Below are positions 10,486 to 20,472 of a DNA stretch of 64,000 nucleotides, one piece after another. Origin of the DNA: Sphingomonas sp. 28-66-16 (GTDB lineage: Bacteria > Pseudomonadota > Alphaproteobacteria > Sphingomonadales > Sphingomonadaceae); assembly GCA_002281485.1 (NCBI GenBank), contig NCGF01000008.1, positions 48,109 through 112,108 on the forward strand, given 5' to 3'. The position numbers and the translations under genes were made by a program. The notes below the pieces were generated by a model. It made no database searches. It saw only the letters and a program-made list of their open reading frames with translations, and was not told the DNA's origin. Every line of letters begins with the position of its first letter. Positions within the stretch are counted from its first letter, which is position 1.

Positions 10486-11100
10486 ATGGAAGTCATCCTG
10501 CTCGAGCGCGTCGAGAAGCTCGGCGCCATCGGCGACGTCGTCAAGGTGAAGGACGGGTTCGCCCGGAATTTCCTGCTCCCCAACAAGAAGGCGCTGCGGT
10601 CGAACGCCGCCAACCGCAAGGTGTTCGAAACCAACCGCGAGCGGATCGTGGCCGAAAATGCCGCGCGTCGCGCGGTTGCCGAGGAAGAGGCCAAGTCGGT
10701 CGACGGCGTCACCGTCACGATGATCCGTCAGTCGTCGAACACCGGCCAGCTCTACGGTTCGGTTGCCGTGCGCGATCTGGTCGAGGCGCTCGATGCCGAA
10801 GGGCACAAGGTCCCGAAGAACGCGATCGTGCTCAACAAGCCGATCAAGGCGATCGGCATCTATGACGTCAAGGTCTCGCTCCATGCCGAAGTCGCGGTGA
10901 TGATCAAGGTCAACATCGCCCGCTCGCCGGAGGAGGCCGAGATGCAGGCCAAGGGCGTCAACGTGATGGAGGCGATGTTCGAAAAGGACGAAGCCGGCTT
11001 CACCGAGGATTACGACCCCAATGCCGAGCCGGGCGAGATCGCTGGCGACGCGCCGGCGGCCGAAGCGTCTGCAGAAGCCGACGATACCGCTCAGGGCTGA
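10486..11100 (+). CDS. rplI: 50S ribosomal protein L9
   Basis: L9 binds 23S rRNA and has two domains joined by a long helix. The N-terminal domain shows MEVILLERVEKLGAIGDVVKVKDGFARNFLLP; the helix and the C-terminal rRNA-binding domain follow. At 204 residues it is longer than the usual 150 or so because of an acidic, Ala-rich tail after residue 160, common in alphaproteobacteria. An AAGGAAGGA ribosome-binding site follows rpsR. It ends the operon; a strong intrinsic terminator starts 20 bases later. Confidence 0.97.
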   Translation: MEVILLERVEKLGAIGDVVKVKDGFARNFLLPNKKALRSNAANRKVFETNRERIVAENAARRAVAEEEAKSVDGVTVTMIRQSSNTGQLYGSVAVRDLVEALDAEGHKVPKNAIVLNKPIKAIGIYDVKVSLHAEVAVMIKVNIARSPEEAEMQAKGVNVMEAMFEKDEAGFTEDYDPNAEPGEIAGDAPAAEASAEADDTAQG

Positions 11101-11120
11101 TCGCAAGCAAGAAACGACAA

Positions 11121-11154
11121 AGGGCCGTCCGGAACAATCCGGGCGGCCCTTTTT
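11121..11154. terminator. Bidirectional intrinsic terminator between rplI and mutL
   Basis: Arms AGGGCCGTCCGG (11121 to 11132) and CCGGGCGGCCCT (11139 to 11150) form a near-perfect stem of 12 pairs with one mismatch and a six-base loop, followed by TTTT. An A-rich stretch (GACAA) on the other side suggests it also serves mutL, which converges from the right. Confidence 0.9.
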
Positions 11155-11200
11155 CGTCGCTCCCGGCGCCGTGTCGCCGCATCGACGCCGATATCAGAAG

Positions 11201-12976
11201 CTATTTCCGCCCGAACAGCTTCTCGATGTCGCCGTGCGCCAGCTTCACCCAGGTCGGGCGGCCATGGTTGCACTGGCCCGAATGCGGCGTGACCTCCATC
11301 TCGCGGAGCAGTGCGTTCATCTCGGCGACCGAGAGCACCCGCCCTGCCCTGACCGATCCGTGGCACGCCATCGTCGCGGCGACATGGTCGAGACGTTCCC
11401 TGAGGCTCAGCGCCTCGTCATAGGCGGCGAGTTCGTCGGCGAGATCGGTGACGAGCCCCACGACATCGCCCTGTCCCAGCATCGCCGGCACGCCGCGCAC
11501 CAGCATCGCGCGCGGACCGAAGCGTTCGAGCTCGAGGCCGAAGTCGGCGAGCTCGGCCGCGCGCGTCTCGAGCCGATCGCAGGCGGTCTCTTCCAGTTCG
11601 ATCACTTCGGGCAGCAGCAGTGCCTGCGACGCGATCCCGCCACCCGCGCCGTCACTGGCAAGACCGCGCCGCATCCGTTCGAGCACCAGCCGTTCGTGCG
11701 CGGCATGCTGATCGACGATCACCAGCCCGTCCTCGGCTTCGGCGACGATATAGGTCTTGGCGACCTGACCCCGCGCGACGCCGAGCGGGAAGGAAATCGT
11801 CTCGGGCGGCGGGGCATGAGCGGGCTCGGCGCGGCCCTGGGGTGGCGGGGCGATGAAGCTGGGGCGTCGATCATAGACTGCTGCGCGCGGCCCGGACGGA
11901 TCTGCGCGTTCCCATATCGTTGACTGGGCGGGCGCAACGGGCTCGCTCGTCCACATCGCCAGCGCCGCCGCGTCGGGGCGCTGCATGCTGCGATGTCCCG
12001 CCTCGCCGAGCGCCCGCTTCAGCCCGCTGACGATCAGCCCGCGGACCAAGGCCGGATCGCGAAAGCGCACCTCGGTCTTCGCCGGGTGGACGTTCACATC
12101 GACCATGTCGGCGGGCACATCGAGAAACAGCGCAACGACGGCATGGCGATCGCGCGCCAGCACATCGGCATAGGCGCCGCGCACTGCGCCGACGAGCAGC
12201 CTGTCCTTCACCGGCCGGCCGTTGACGAACAGATATTGATGATCGGCGATGCCGCGGTTGAAGGTCGGCAGCCCCGCGACCCCGCCCAGCACGATCCCTT
12301 CGCGCTCGAGGTCGACCGCCACGCTGTTCTCGATCAGCGCCCGATCGGTGAGCGCGGCGACGCGGGCGGGCCGGTCGGCGTCGGGCGATACATTGAGCGC
12401 CAGCCGGCCGTCATGCTCGAGCGTGAAGCCGATATCGGGGCGCGCCATCGCCAGCCGCTTCACGACATCGACGCAGGCCGCATATTCGGCGCGCGGGCTG
12501 CGCAGGAATTTGCGCCGCGCCGGCACCCGCTCGAACAGCGCCTCGACGCGCACCCGGGTGCCCGGCGGGATGCCGGCGGGCCCTTCGCCGAGCAGCGCGC
12601 CATTGTCGAGCCGCCGCGCCCAGCCCTCGGCGCCGCGCACCCGACTTTCGAGCGTCAGCCGCGCGACACTTGCGATCGACGGCAACGCCTCGCCACGAAA
12701 ACCGAGCGTCACGACCTGGTCGATCGCCTCATCGGGCAATTTCGAGGTGGCATGGCGTTCGAGCGCGAGCGCCATCTCGCCCCGGGTCATGCCGCTGCCG
12801 TCGTCGGCGACCTCGATCAGATCGATGCCGCCCCCGGCCAGCTTGACCGCGATCCGCCGAGCCCCCGCATCGATCGCGTTTTCGACGAGTTCCTTCAGCG
12901 CGCTGGCGGGTCGTTCGACCACTTCACCGGCAGCGATGCGATTGACGAGATGTTCGGGCAGGCGGCGTATTGACAT
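11201..12976 (-). CDS. mutL: DNA mismatch repair protein MutL
   Basis: MutL links mismatch recognition by MutS to strand removal. The 591-residue protein has the GHKL ATPase at the N-terminus: RIAAGEVVERPASALKELVENAIDAGA, DDGSGM and TLGFRGEALPSI. A proline-rich linker follows around residues 340 to 400, then a C-terminal dimerisation domain. That domain retains QHAAHERLVLERM and ACHGSVRAGRVLS. I see no clear DQHA(X)2E(X)4E endonuclease metal motif beyond DQHAAHERL, so nicking activity is plausible but not proven. It is divergent from mreB and converges on rplI. Confidence 0.96.
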   Translation of the reverse strand: MSIRRLPEHLVNRIAAGEVVERPASALKELVENAIDAGARRIAVKLAGGGIDLIEVADDGSGMTRGEMALALERHATSKLPDEAIDQVVTLGFRGEALPSIASVARLTLESRVRGAEGWARRLDNGALLGEGPAGIPPGTRVRVEALFERVPARRKFLRSPRAEYAACVDVVKRLAMARPDIGFTLEHDGRLALNVSPDADRPARVAALTDRALIENSVAVDLEREGIVLGGVAGLPTFNRGIADHQYLFVNGRPVKDRLLVGAVRGAYADVLARDRHAVVALFLDVPADMVDVNVHPAKTEVRFRDPALVRGLIVSGLKRALGEAGHRSMQRPDAAALAMWTSEPVAPAQSTIWERADPSGPRAAVYDRRPSFIAPPPQGRAEPAHAPPPETISFPLGVARGQVAKTYIVAEAEDGLVIVDQHAAHERLVLERMRRGLASDGAGGGIASQALLLPEVIELEETACDRLETRAAELADFGLELERFGPRAMLVRGVPAMLGQGDVVGLVTDLADELAAYDEALSLRERLDHVAATMACHGSVRAGRVLSVAEMNALLREMEVTPHSGQCNHGRPTWVKLAHGDIEKLFGRK

Positions 12977-13123
12977 GCCCCCCGCTCTAGCCCAAGCGGC
13001 GGCATTCCGCGACCCGCATCAGCATCAAGCCCGAGCGTGGATTCGTCCAGGCTTTGCCCGAGCGGTTGGAATAGTGCGCATCGCCGTCTGCCCGATCGGG
13101 CGCGGCCAGAGACGGAAATATAG

Positions 13124-14164
<1,041 letters not shown>

Positions 14165-14180
14165 ACGGGGGAGTTGGGCC

Positions 14181-15050
14181 GTGGTGTCGTCTCGCACCAG
14201 ACGACCGGGTTTTTCGCGCCGGGCGCAATACGGCCTGTTCATCACTTATGTCATCACCGTCGCGGGAGCGCTGGTGGCCGCCATCCTCGTCGCGATCGCA
14301 ACGCTCGATCCGTCCACCTTCGCCACCATCCGCGCCGGCGCCGCCGAGGTCACCACCCCGGTGTCGTCGGTGCTGGCCAGCATCACGCGGGGCATCGCCG
14401 CGATTCCCGGCTCGATCGGCGATCATTTCGCGATCCGGCAGCGCAACGCAGCGCTCCGCAAGCAGATCGAGGACGAGCACGCGCTGATGCAGCGCGCGCG
14501 GGCGATTTCCTATGAAAATCGCCGGCTCAAAACGTTGCTGGCCGTCCGCGAACGGATCAGCGAACCCGTGCTCGCCGCGCGGCTGGTGAGTTCGACCGGC
14601 TCGTCGACGCGCCGGTTCGCGATGCTCAACGCGGGCTTTCGCCAGGGGGTGCGCGTCGGCCAGCCCGTGCGCGGCCCCGAAGGGCTGATCGGACGAATCC
14701 TCGAAGCGGGTCCCGATAGCGCGCGGGTGCTGCTGCTCTCCGATCCCGAGAGCGTGGTCCCGGTTCGGCGCACGCGTGATGGCTTGCCGGCAATCGCCGC
14801 CGGGCGCGGCGACGGGTTGATCGAGGTCCGCTCGGTCAGCATGGCCAATGCCGTCTTCCTGCCCGGCGACGTCTTCATGACATCGGGGATCGGCGGGATC
14901 TACGCGCCCAACATCCCGGTCGCCCGCATCCTGCGCCGGTCGCGCGACACGGCGCTGGCGCGAACCTTCGCCCAGCCCGACACGCTCGACTTCGCGCTCG
15001 TCCAGCGCGCCTTCATGCCCTTGCCCGAAGAACAGGGCCGAAGGCCGTAA
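14181..15050 (+). CDS. mreC: Rod-shape protein MreC
   Basis: MreC is a bitopic membrane protein whose periplasmic domain binds PBP2. The 289 residues show one transmembrane helix around residues 20 to 40, a coiled coil with alternating charges around 80 to 115 (RNAALRKQIEDEHALM), and the two beta domains ending with VARILRRSRDTALARTF. The start is GTG, with GGGGGAG seven bases upstream; a second GTG follows directly. The stop and the mreD start share one base (TAATG). Confidence 0.93.
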   Translation: MVSSRTRRPGFSRRAQYGLFITYVITVAGALVAAILVAIATLDPSTFATIRAGAAEVTTPVSSVLASITRGIAAIPGSIGDHFAIRQRNAALRKQIEDEHALMQRARAISYENRRLKTLLAVRERISEPVLAARLVSSTGSSTRRFAMLNAGFRQGVRVGQPVRGPEGLIGRILEAGPDSARVLLLSDPESVVPVRRTRDGLPAIAAGRGDGLIEVRSVSMANAVFLPGDVFMTSGIGGIYAPNIPVARILRRSRDTALARTFAQPDTLDFALVQRAFMPLPEEQGRRP

Positions 15051-15559
15051 TGGCAAAGGTTCGCGGTCCCTTCGATCCGGAACCGCCATCGATCGCGTCA
15101 TGGCTGATCCCGGCGGGATCGATCATGCTGGGATCGATGGTCACGCTGCTGCCGGTGGTGGCGACCTTCCCGATCCTGCCGCCGCTCGGCCTGATGATGC
15201 TGGTCGGCTGGCGGCTGGGCCGGGCCGAGGCGCTGCCGATCTGGTCGGCGTTGCTGCTCGGGCTGTTCGATGATCTGTTCAGCGGCCAGCCCTTCGGCAG
15301 CGCGATGCTGTTCTGGACGCTGACCGTGCTGATCATCGATCTGTTCGACCAGCGGCTCGTTTCGCGCGATTTCTGGCAAGACTGGTTGCTGGCGTCAGGC
15401 GCGATTGCCGGATGCCTGATCGCCGGGCGCATGATCGCCGTCCCGATCGGGGCCCATGTCGATACCGTGCTGTTGCTCCAGGCGGCGGCATCCGTCATGC
15501 TCTATCCGGCCATTGCGCGGCTTTGCGCGTGGCTCGACGAGAAACGGACCCCGGAATGA
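15050..15559 (+). CDS. mreD: Rod-shape protein MreD
   Basis: MreD is the integral membrane member of the MreBCD complex. The 169-residue protein has about five hydrophobic helices and the family segment LGLFDDLFSGQPFGSAMLFWTL. It begins on the last base of mreC and ends in an ATGA overlap with mrdA, which points to coupled translation in the elongasome operon. Confidence 0.9.
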   Translation: MAKVRGPFDPEPPSIASWLIPAGSIMLGSMVTLLPVVATFPILPPLGLMMLVGWRLGRAEALPIWSALLLGLFDDLFSGQPFGSAMLFWTLTVLIIDLFDQRLVSRDFWQDWLLASGAIAGCLIAGRMIAVPIGAHVDTVLLLQAAASVMLYPAIARLCAWLDEKRTPE

Positions 15560-17634
15560 ATCGCCCGACGCGCATCGTCACCGAGGCGCATCAATCCTAC
15601 AGCTTTTCGCGGCGCGCCATCGTGATGGGCGCGGCCCAGGGTGCCGTCGGCCTGGTGCTGGCGGGGCGGATGACGTGGCTCGCCGTCGCCGAAAACGCGC
15701 ATTACCAGATGATGTCGGAGAGCAATCGCGTCAACATGACGCTGATGCCGCCCCGCCGCGGCTGGATCGTCGACCGCAATGGCGCTCCGATCGCCAATAA
15801 TCGCACCGATTTCCGCGTCGACATCATCCCCGATCGCCTCCAGAACAAGGGGCGGGTGCTCACGCTGTTGCGCGAAATCCTCGGTCTCGAGCAGGACGAG
15901 ATCGACCGCATCGTCCTCGACCTCAAGCATGCCGCCGGTTTCCAGCCGGTGCAGGTCGCCGAAAATCTCGACTGGGAACGGTTTGCCGCGGTCAGCGTCA
16001 GGCTGCCCGAGCTGCCCGGCGTGGCGCCGACGCGCGGCTTTGCGCGCAATTATCCGGGCGGCGCCGCGGTCGCGCACCTGACCGGCTATGTCGGCGCCGC
16101 CTCGGCCGAACAATATCGCAAGACCAAGGATCCGCTCTACGTCACGCCCGGCTTCAAGATCGGCAAGGACGGTCTCGAAAAGACGCTCGAACCCGTCCTG
16201 CGCGGCTCGCCCGGCGCCAAGCGGATCGAGGTGACCGCGCGCGGCAAGCTGGTCCGCGAACTCGCCACGCGGCCCGATATTCCCGGCTCGACCCGACGGC
16301 TGACGATCGACATCGGTCTCCAGGAATATGCCGCCCGCCGGCTGGGCACCAATTCCGGATCGGTCGTGGTGATCGATTGCCTGACCGGCGAGATGCTCGC
16401 GATGGTATCGATGCCGGCCTATGATCCCAATGATTTCTCCGACGGGATCAGCCATCTCGAATGGGAGATGCTGTCGCAAAACGATCACGTGCCGCTGATG
16501 AACAAGGTACTGCAGGGGCTGTATCCGCCCGGATCGACCGTCAAGCCGATGAATGCGCTGGCGCTGCTGCGTGCCGGTGTCGATCCCCATGACCGGATCA
16601 ACTGCTCGGGGGCGCTGCGCGTCGGCAACGGCATTTTCCATTGCCACAAGCGCCGCGGCCACGGCGCGCTCGACATGAAAAATGCGGTCATGCAGAGCTG
16701 CGACATCTATTTCTACGAAATGGTCCGCCGGCTCGGCTATGGACAGGTCGCGCCGGTGGCGCGCGCGGTGGGGCTCGGCCAGAAATTCGATCTGCCCTTC
16801 ACGTCGCAGCGCTACGGCACGGTTCCCGATCCCGAATGGAAGTTGCGTAAGTACAAGGAGAGCTGGACGGTCGCGGATTCGCTCAACGCCTCGATCGGCC
16901 AGGGCTATGTGCTCACCAATCCGCTCCAGCTCGCGGTCATGGCGTCGCGGATCGCGTCGGGCCGGGCGCTCGAGCCGAGCATCCTCACCAATCGCGTGTT
17001 CCGCGACGCCCCGGCGCTCGACGTGTCCCCCGACCATCTCGCGCTGGTGCGCGACGCGATGTACGGCGTCGTCAACGAAGGCGGCACCGGCGGCGCGGCG
17101 CGGCTGCAGATTCCCGGCGTGGCGCTGGCGGCGAAGACCGGCACCGCCCAGGTCCGCCGCATCACCATGGCCGAGCGCGGCACCGGGGTGCTCAAGAACA
17201 ACGCCCTCCCCTTCAAGCTGCGCGATCACGCGTTGCTCGTGTGCTTCGCCCCCGCCGACAAGCCGCGCTATGCCGCGGCGATCGTGCTCGAGCACAACGG
17301 GCATACCGTCCGCAATCTCGATACGCCGATGATCGGCCGCGACATCATGACCTATCTGTTCGACCGAGACCGTGCGCTGGCGTCGCTCGCCGAGATAGAA
17401 CCGAGCTGGGGCGGCGATATCCGTACCCGCATGGCGGCCGAGCGCGAAGCATACCGGCTGGCTTCGAACAGCGCCGCCGCGGTCGCGGCCGCCACCGAGA
17501 CCGACGCGACCGCCGCCACCGAAGCCCCGGCGGTCAACGCCGCGACCGACGCGAGCAACGCGACCGCGGCGATCATCGGCGACAGCGCCGAGGGCGGCGT
17601 CGCGGCGCAGGGATCACCGGAGCCGCCCGACTGA
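15556..17634 (+). CDS. mrdA: Penicillin-binding protein 2 (elongasome transpeptidase)
   Basis: PBP2 crosslinks peptidoglycan during cell elongation with RodA. The 692-residue class B PBP has one transmembrane segment near residues 25 to 42, the pedestal with PRRGWIVDRNG, and the transpeptidase motifs SxxK (Ser327-Thr-Val-Lys330 in YPPGSTVK), SLNASIGQGYV and KTGTAQ near residue 527. The ATG at 15556 is taken because it shares ATGA with the mreD stop, though the frame is open upstream. The last 60 residues are an Ala/Thr-rich, probably disordered tail, longer than usual. It overlaps rodA. Confidence 0.96.
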   Translation: MNRPTRIVTEAHQSYSFSRRAIVMGAAQGAVGLVLAGRMTWLAVAENAHYQMMSESNRVNMTLMPPRRGWIVDRNGAPIANNRTDFRVDIIPDRLQNKGRVLTLLREILGLEQDEIDRIVLDLKHAAGFQPVQVAENLDWERFAAVSVRLPELPGVAPTRGFARNYPGGAAVAHLTGYVGAASAEQYRKTKDPLYVTPGFKIGKDGLEKTLEPVLRGSPGAKRIEVTARGKLVRELATRPDIPGSTRRLTIDIGLQEYAARRLGTNSGSVVVIDCLTGEMLAMVSMPAYDPNDFSDGISHLEWEMLSQNDHVPLMNKVLQGLYPPGSTVKPMNALALLRAGVDPHDRINCSGALRVGNGIFHCHKRRGHGALDMKNAVMQSCDIYFYEMVRRLGYGQVAPVARAVGLGQKFDLPFTSQRYGTVPDPEWKLRKYKESWTVADSLNASIGQGYVLTNPLQLAVMASRIASGRALEPSILTNRVFRDAPALDVSPDHLALVRDAMYGVVNEGGTGGAARLQIPGVALAAKTGTAQVRRITMAERGTGVLKNNALPFKLRDHALLVCFAPADKPRYAAAIVLEHNGHTVRNLDTPMIGRDIMTYLFDRDRALASLAEIEPSWGGDIRTRMAAEREAYRLASNSAAAVAAATETDATAATEAPAVNAATDASNATAAIIGDSAEGGVAAQGSPEPPD

Positions 17635-18749
17635 TGAGCAACAGCTATGATTTCGTCCCCGCCCCGCTCGCGCAATTGCCCTGGCGCATCATCCTGGTGG
17701 TGCTGGCGATCGGCGGATTCGGCCTGCTCGTGCTGTATTCGGCAGCCGGCGGCAGCATCCGGCCCTGGGCGATGGCGCAAGGCATTCGCATGTGCGCCTT
17801 TCTCGCCGGCGCGATCCTGCTGTCGCGCGTTCGCGAGACCAGCTGGAGCGCGATCAGCCTGCCGATCTACGCGGTGTTGATCGTCCTGCTCATTCTCGTC
17901 GAGCTGATCGGCGCGGTGCGCGGCGGCGGCCAGCGCTGGCTCGATCTCGGCATCATCAGGCTACAGCCATCCGAATTGATGAAGCCCTTCATCGTGCTTG
18001 CCGTCGCCAAATTCTACGACGTCCTGCCGCCCAACGAAACGCGGCGGTTCGGCGCGATCTGGCCGGCGGGGCTGTTGATCGCGGTGCCCGCCGCGCTCGT
18101 CATGCACCAGCCCGATCTCGGCACCGCGCTGATGATCACCGCCGGCGGGGTCACCGTGATGTTCCTCGCGGGCGTGCCGCTGCGCCTGTTCGTCGGCGGG
18201 GCGATGGCGATGGCGGTCGCGGTGCCGCTCGCGGTCAATTTCGTGCTGCACGATTATCAGCGCAATCGCATCCTCACCTTCCTCAATCCCGAAAGCGACC
18301 CGCTCGGCACCGGCTATCATATCAGCCAGTCGAAGATCGCGATCGGATCGGGCGGCATCTTCGGCAAGGGCTTCCTCAACGGCACCCAGAGCCATCTCGA
18401 CTATCTGCCCGAAGGCCATACCGATTTCGCGCTGGCGACGATGATGGAGGAATGGGGGCTGATCGGCGGCGTGTTGCTCATCATCGCCTTCATGATCATC
18501 ATCCAATGGGGGATCACGGTCGCGCTCCGCGCGCAGAGCCGCTTCGCGCGCCTGACCGCGGCTGGCCTGGCCGCGACGATCTTCTTCTATGTGTCGATCA
18601 ACATGGCGATGGTCATGGGCCTCGCCCCGGTGGTCGGCGTTCCGCTGCCGCTGATCAGCTGGGGCGGCTCGTCGGTGATGACCTTCATGATCTGCCTCGG
18701 CATCCTGATGTCGATCGAGCGCCAGAATCGGCTCTCGGTGCGATTCTGA
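17634..18749 (+). CDS. rodA: Peptidoglycan glycosyltransferase RodA
   Basis: RodA is the SEDS-family glycan polymerase partnered with PBP2. The 371-residue protein has about ten transmembrane helices and the SEDS signatures GGGQRWLDLGIIRLQPSE, NPESDPLGTGYH and PLPLISWGGSS. The frame is open upstream inside mrdA, but the ATG at 17634 overlaps the mrdA stop by one base (TGATG) and gives the expected length. It ends the elongasome run; 100 bases later comes tRNA-Lys. Confidence 0.96.
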   Translation: MSNSYDFVPAPLAQLPWRIILVVLAIGGFGLLVLYSAAGGSIRPWAMAQGIRMCAFLAGAILLSRVRETSWSAISLPIYAVLIVLLILVELIGAVRGGGQRWLDLGIIRLQPSELMKPFIVLAVAKFYDVLPPNETRRFGAIWPAGLLIAVPAALVMHQPDLGTALMITAGGVTVMFLAGVPLRLFVGGAMAMAVAVPLAVNFVLHDYQRNRILTFLNPESDPLGTGYHISQSKIAIGSGGIFGKGFLNGTQSHLDYLPEGHTDFALATMMEEWGLIGGVLLIIAFMIIIQWGITVALRAQSRFARLTAAGLAATIFFYVSINMAMVMGLAPVVGVPLPLISWGGSSVMTFMICLGILMSIERQNRLSVRF

Positions 18750-18849
18750 AAAAAGGCGCGCGACAAGGTTTGCAATCCCCCCCGACCGATGCTAACGGCG
18801 CTCTTCCGCAGCGGCACAGCCTGACCCAAGGCGCCGCAGATCACGGAAT

Positions 18850-18925
<76 letters not shown>

Positions 18926-18939
18926 TATTTTTCAACGAC

Positions 18940-20034
18940 TTACGTGTTGTCGGCCACCAGTTTGAGCCGAAATCGGCCGTCACTGTGACCATTTTTGTGA
19001 CCAACCGGCGGTTCCGGGATTGGCGGAATTCCGCCGTTCCCAACTGTGACCGGAAAAGTCAGCTGGTCCGCATAAGGCGCCAGATGCTTCACCGACATGT
19101 GCGCGTAACGACGCACCATCGATTCAGACTTCCAACCGCCCAACTCCTGAAGCACCCAAGTCGGCACGTCATTTTGCCGCAGCCAGCTTGCCCAAGTGTG
19201 GCGCAGATCATGCCACCGGAAATCATCGATCCCGCAGGCCTTCAAAGCGGCACGCCAAGCCCGATTATTCGCGCTGCACAGCTTATTGCCGCGAAACGTG
19301 AACACGTGCCTGGGATGCTTGCCGCGCTGCCGTTCAAGCACGCCCAGGGCCACCTCGTTCAGCGGGACGCCAAGCGCCTCTCCGTTCTTGGTGTCGCCAT
19401 GCCCGATCGTCACGATGCGCCGGGCCAGATCGACCCGGTCCCATGTGAGACCAAGAATGTTGCCCTGACGCAGTCCCGTCGACAACGCGAACATCACCAC
19501 TTCTCGCTGATGAGCCGGTAGCCGTTCAAGAAGTGCCTTGGCCTGGTCGTGGGTCAAATATCGAACCCGGACCTTGCCGCCCTTCGAGTACGTCTTGAAC
19601 GCCGGGATCGTCTCCACCCATTCCCATTCCCGCTGTGCCTTCCGGAAAATGGCGCGGATGAGCGCCACATAGAGATCCTTTGTGCGGTCGCTTCTGCGGG
19701 CGAGTTGGCGAGAAATGATCCGATCGATCATGTCCCTGCTCACCTGATCCATGTTCTTGCCGCGCAGATGCCGGGTGAACCAACGGATTCTGCTCACATC
19801 ATCCCGATAGGACTTTTTGTGCGCCATTTCCTTCAGCCACCGCAAAGCCGCCTCGTCCCAGGTCCGTTTCGGCTTCAGCTTCAGTCTGGCAAGATCCCAC
19901 AGCTGGGCCTTCAGTTTGTCGTGATATTCCTCGGCCTTTTTCCGGTCGGTCGTTCCAGTAGAGCGTCTAAGGAGCGTTCCGTCTGGCGCTGTGAGCTTGA
20001 TGTAATAGATTCCTGCACGTTTCCAGAGTGCCAT
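18940..20034 (-). CDS. Tyrosine site-specific integrase
   Basis: This 364-residue recombinase should integrate and excise the element at tRNA-Lys. The catalytic set is complete: Arg189 (STGLRQGNI), Lys216 (DTKNGEA), His275 and Arg278 (WHDLRHTWASW), Trp301 in the His/Trp position (GGWKS) and Tyr310 (RRYAHMS). The N-terminal part (residues 1 to 155) has an arm-binding-like region and a core-binding SAM-like domain. It faces the tRNA and is the last gene of the long minus-strand transfer run. Its first 124 bases overlap the preceding HTH gene in another frame. Confidence 0.93.
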   Translation of the reverse strand: MALWKRAGIYYIKLTAPDGTLLRRSTGTTDRKKAEEYHDKLKAQLWDLARLKLKPKRTWDEAALRWLKEMAHKKSYRDDVSRIRWFTRHLRGKNMDQVSRDMIDRIISRQLARRSDRTKDLYVALIRAIFRKAQREWEWVETIPAFKTYSKGGKVRVRYLTHDQAKALLERLPAHQREVVMFALSTGLRQGNILGLTWDRVDLARRIVTIGHGDTKNGEALGVPLNEVALGVLERQRGKHPRHVFTFRGNKLCSANNRAWRAALKACGIDDFRWHDLRHTWASWLRQNDVPTWVLQELGGWKSESMVRRYAHMSVKHLAPYADQLTFPVTVGNGGIPPIPEPPVGHKNGHSDGRFRLKLVADNT

Positions 20035-20246
20035 ATTGCCTCCTCTTGAAAGGCACTCGGCTGCATTCGTGCTGGCACAGAATAGCCCTGTCGAGTCACC
20101 GCCACAAGGTCAGCCTCGACGAAGCGCCAGCCCCGCCCGATCTTGGCGCCGGGAATGCGTCCATCGCGCACCCAGCTGCGCACGGTGTTGGGATGCACCT
20201 TTAAGAACGCAGCCGCGTCATCGACCGAAAGAAGCTGGTCGGTCAC
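19911..20246 (-). CDS. Helix-turn-helix protein, excisionase/AlpA-like
   Basis: The N-terminal 50 residues carry a MerR/excisionase-type helix-turn-helix: LSVDDAAAFLKVHPNTVRSWVRDGRIPGAKIGRGWRF. Such proteins act as recombination directionality factors or as activators of integrase genes. The remaining 60 residues are polar and unrecognised; the last 41 codons overlap the integrase start in a different frame. That tail may be a read-on product of an ancestral frameshift, or the overlap may couple translation. It lies between the DUF2274 gene and the integrase on the same strand. Confidence 0.7.
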   Translation of the reverse strand: MTDQLLSVDDAAAFLKVHPNTVRSWVRDGRIPGAKIGRGWRFVEADLVAVTRQGYSVPARMQPSAFQEEAIWHSGNVQESITSSSQRQTERSLDALLERPTGKRPRNITTN

Positions 20247-20247
20247 A

Positions 20248-20472
20248 TCAGCTCATGCCGCTGCCACGGCGCGCCTTGATGAATTCACGGTCGCTGTCGA
20301 GAAACGCCGCAAGCATGGCGGGAATAAGCTCGGTGATCGGCTCCTCGCTGCCATAGGTCTGGGCGTAGACAAGCGCATAGTCGCCCAGTCGCTGGTGCAG
20401 CTCGGGCATCACCGCGATCGTGAGTTTCAGCGGCGTCCGGTCTGGCAGCCGCGCGAGTTTAAGATCAGCCAT
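20248..20472 (-). CDS. DUF2274 family protein
   Basis: This 74-residue protein (MADLKLARLPDRTPLKLTIAVMPELHQRL) matches the DUF2274 family, found next to trbI in conjugative elements of alpha- and betaproteobacteria; its function is unknown. A possible ribbon-helix-helix-like N-terminus (KLTIAVMPELHQRLGDYA) suggests DNA binding, as inference only. The ATG at 20472 shares one base with the trbI stop (TGATG) and has GGAGG seven bases upstream; a GTG one codon earlier is the alternative. Confidence 0.75.
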   Translation of the reverse strand: MADLKLARLPDRTPLKLTIAVMPELHQRLGDYALVYAQTYGSEEPITELIPAMLAAFLDSDREFIKARRGSGMS

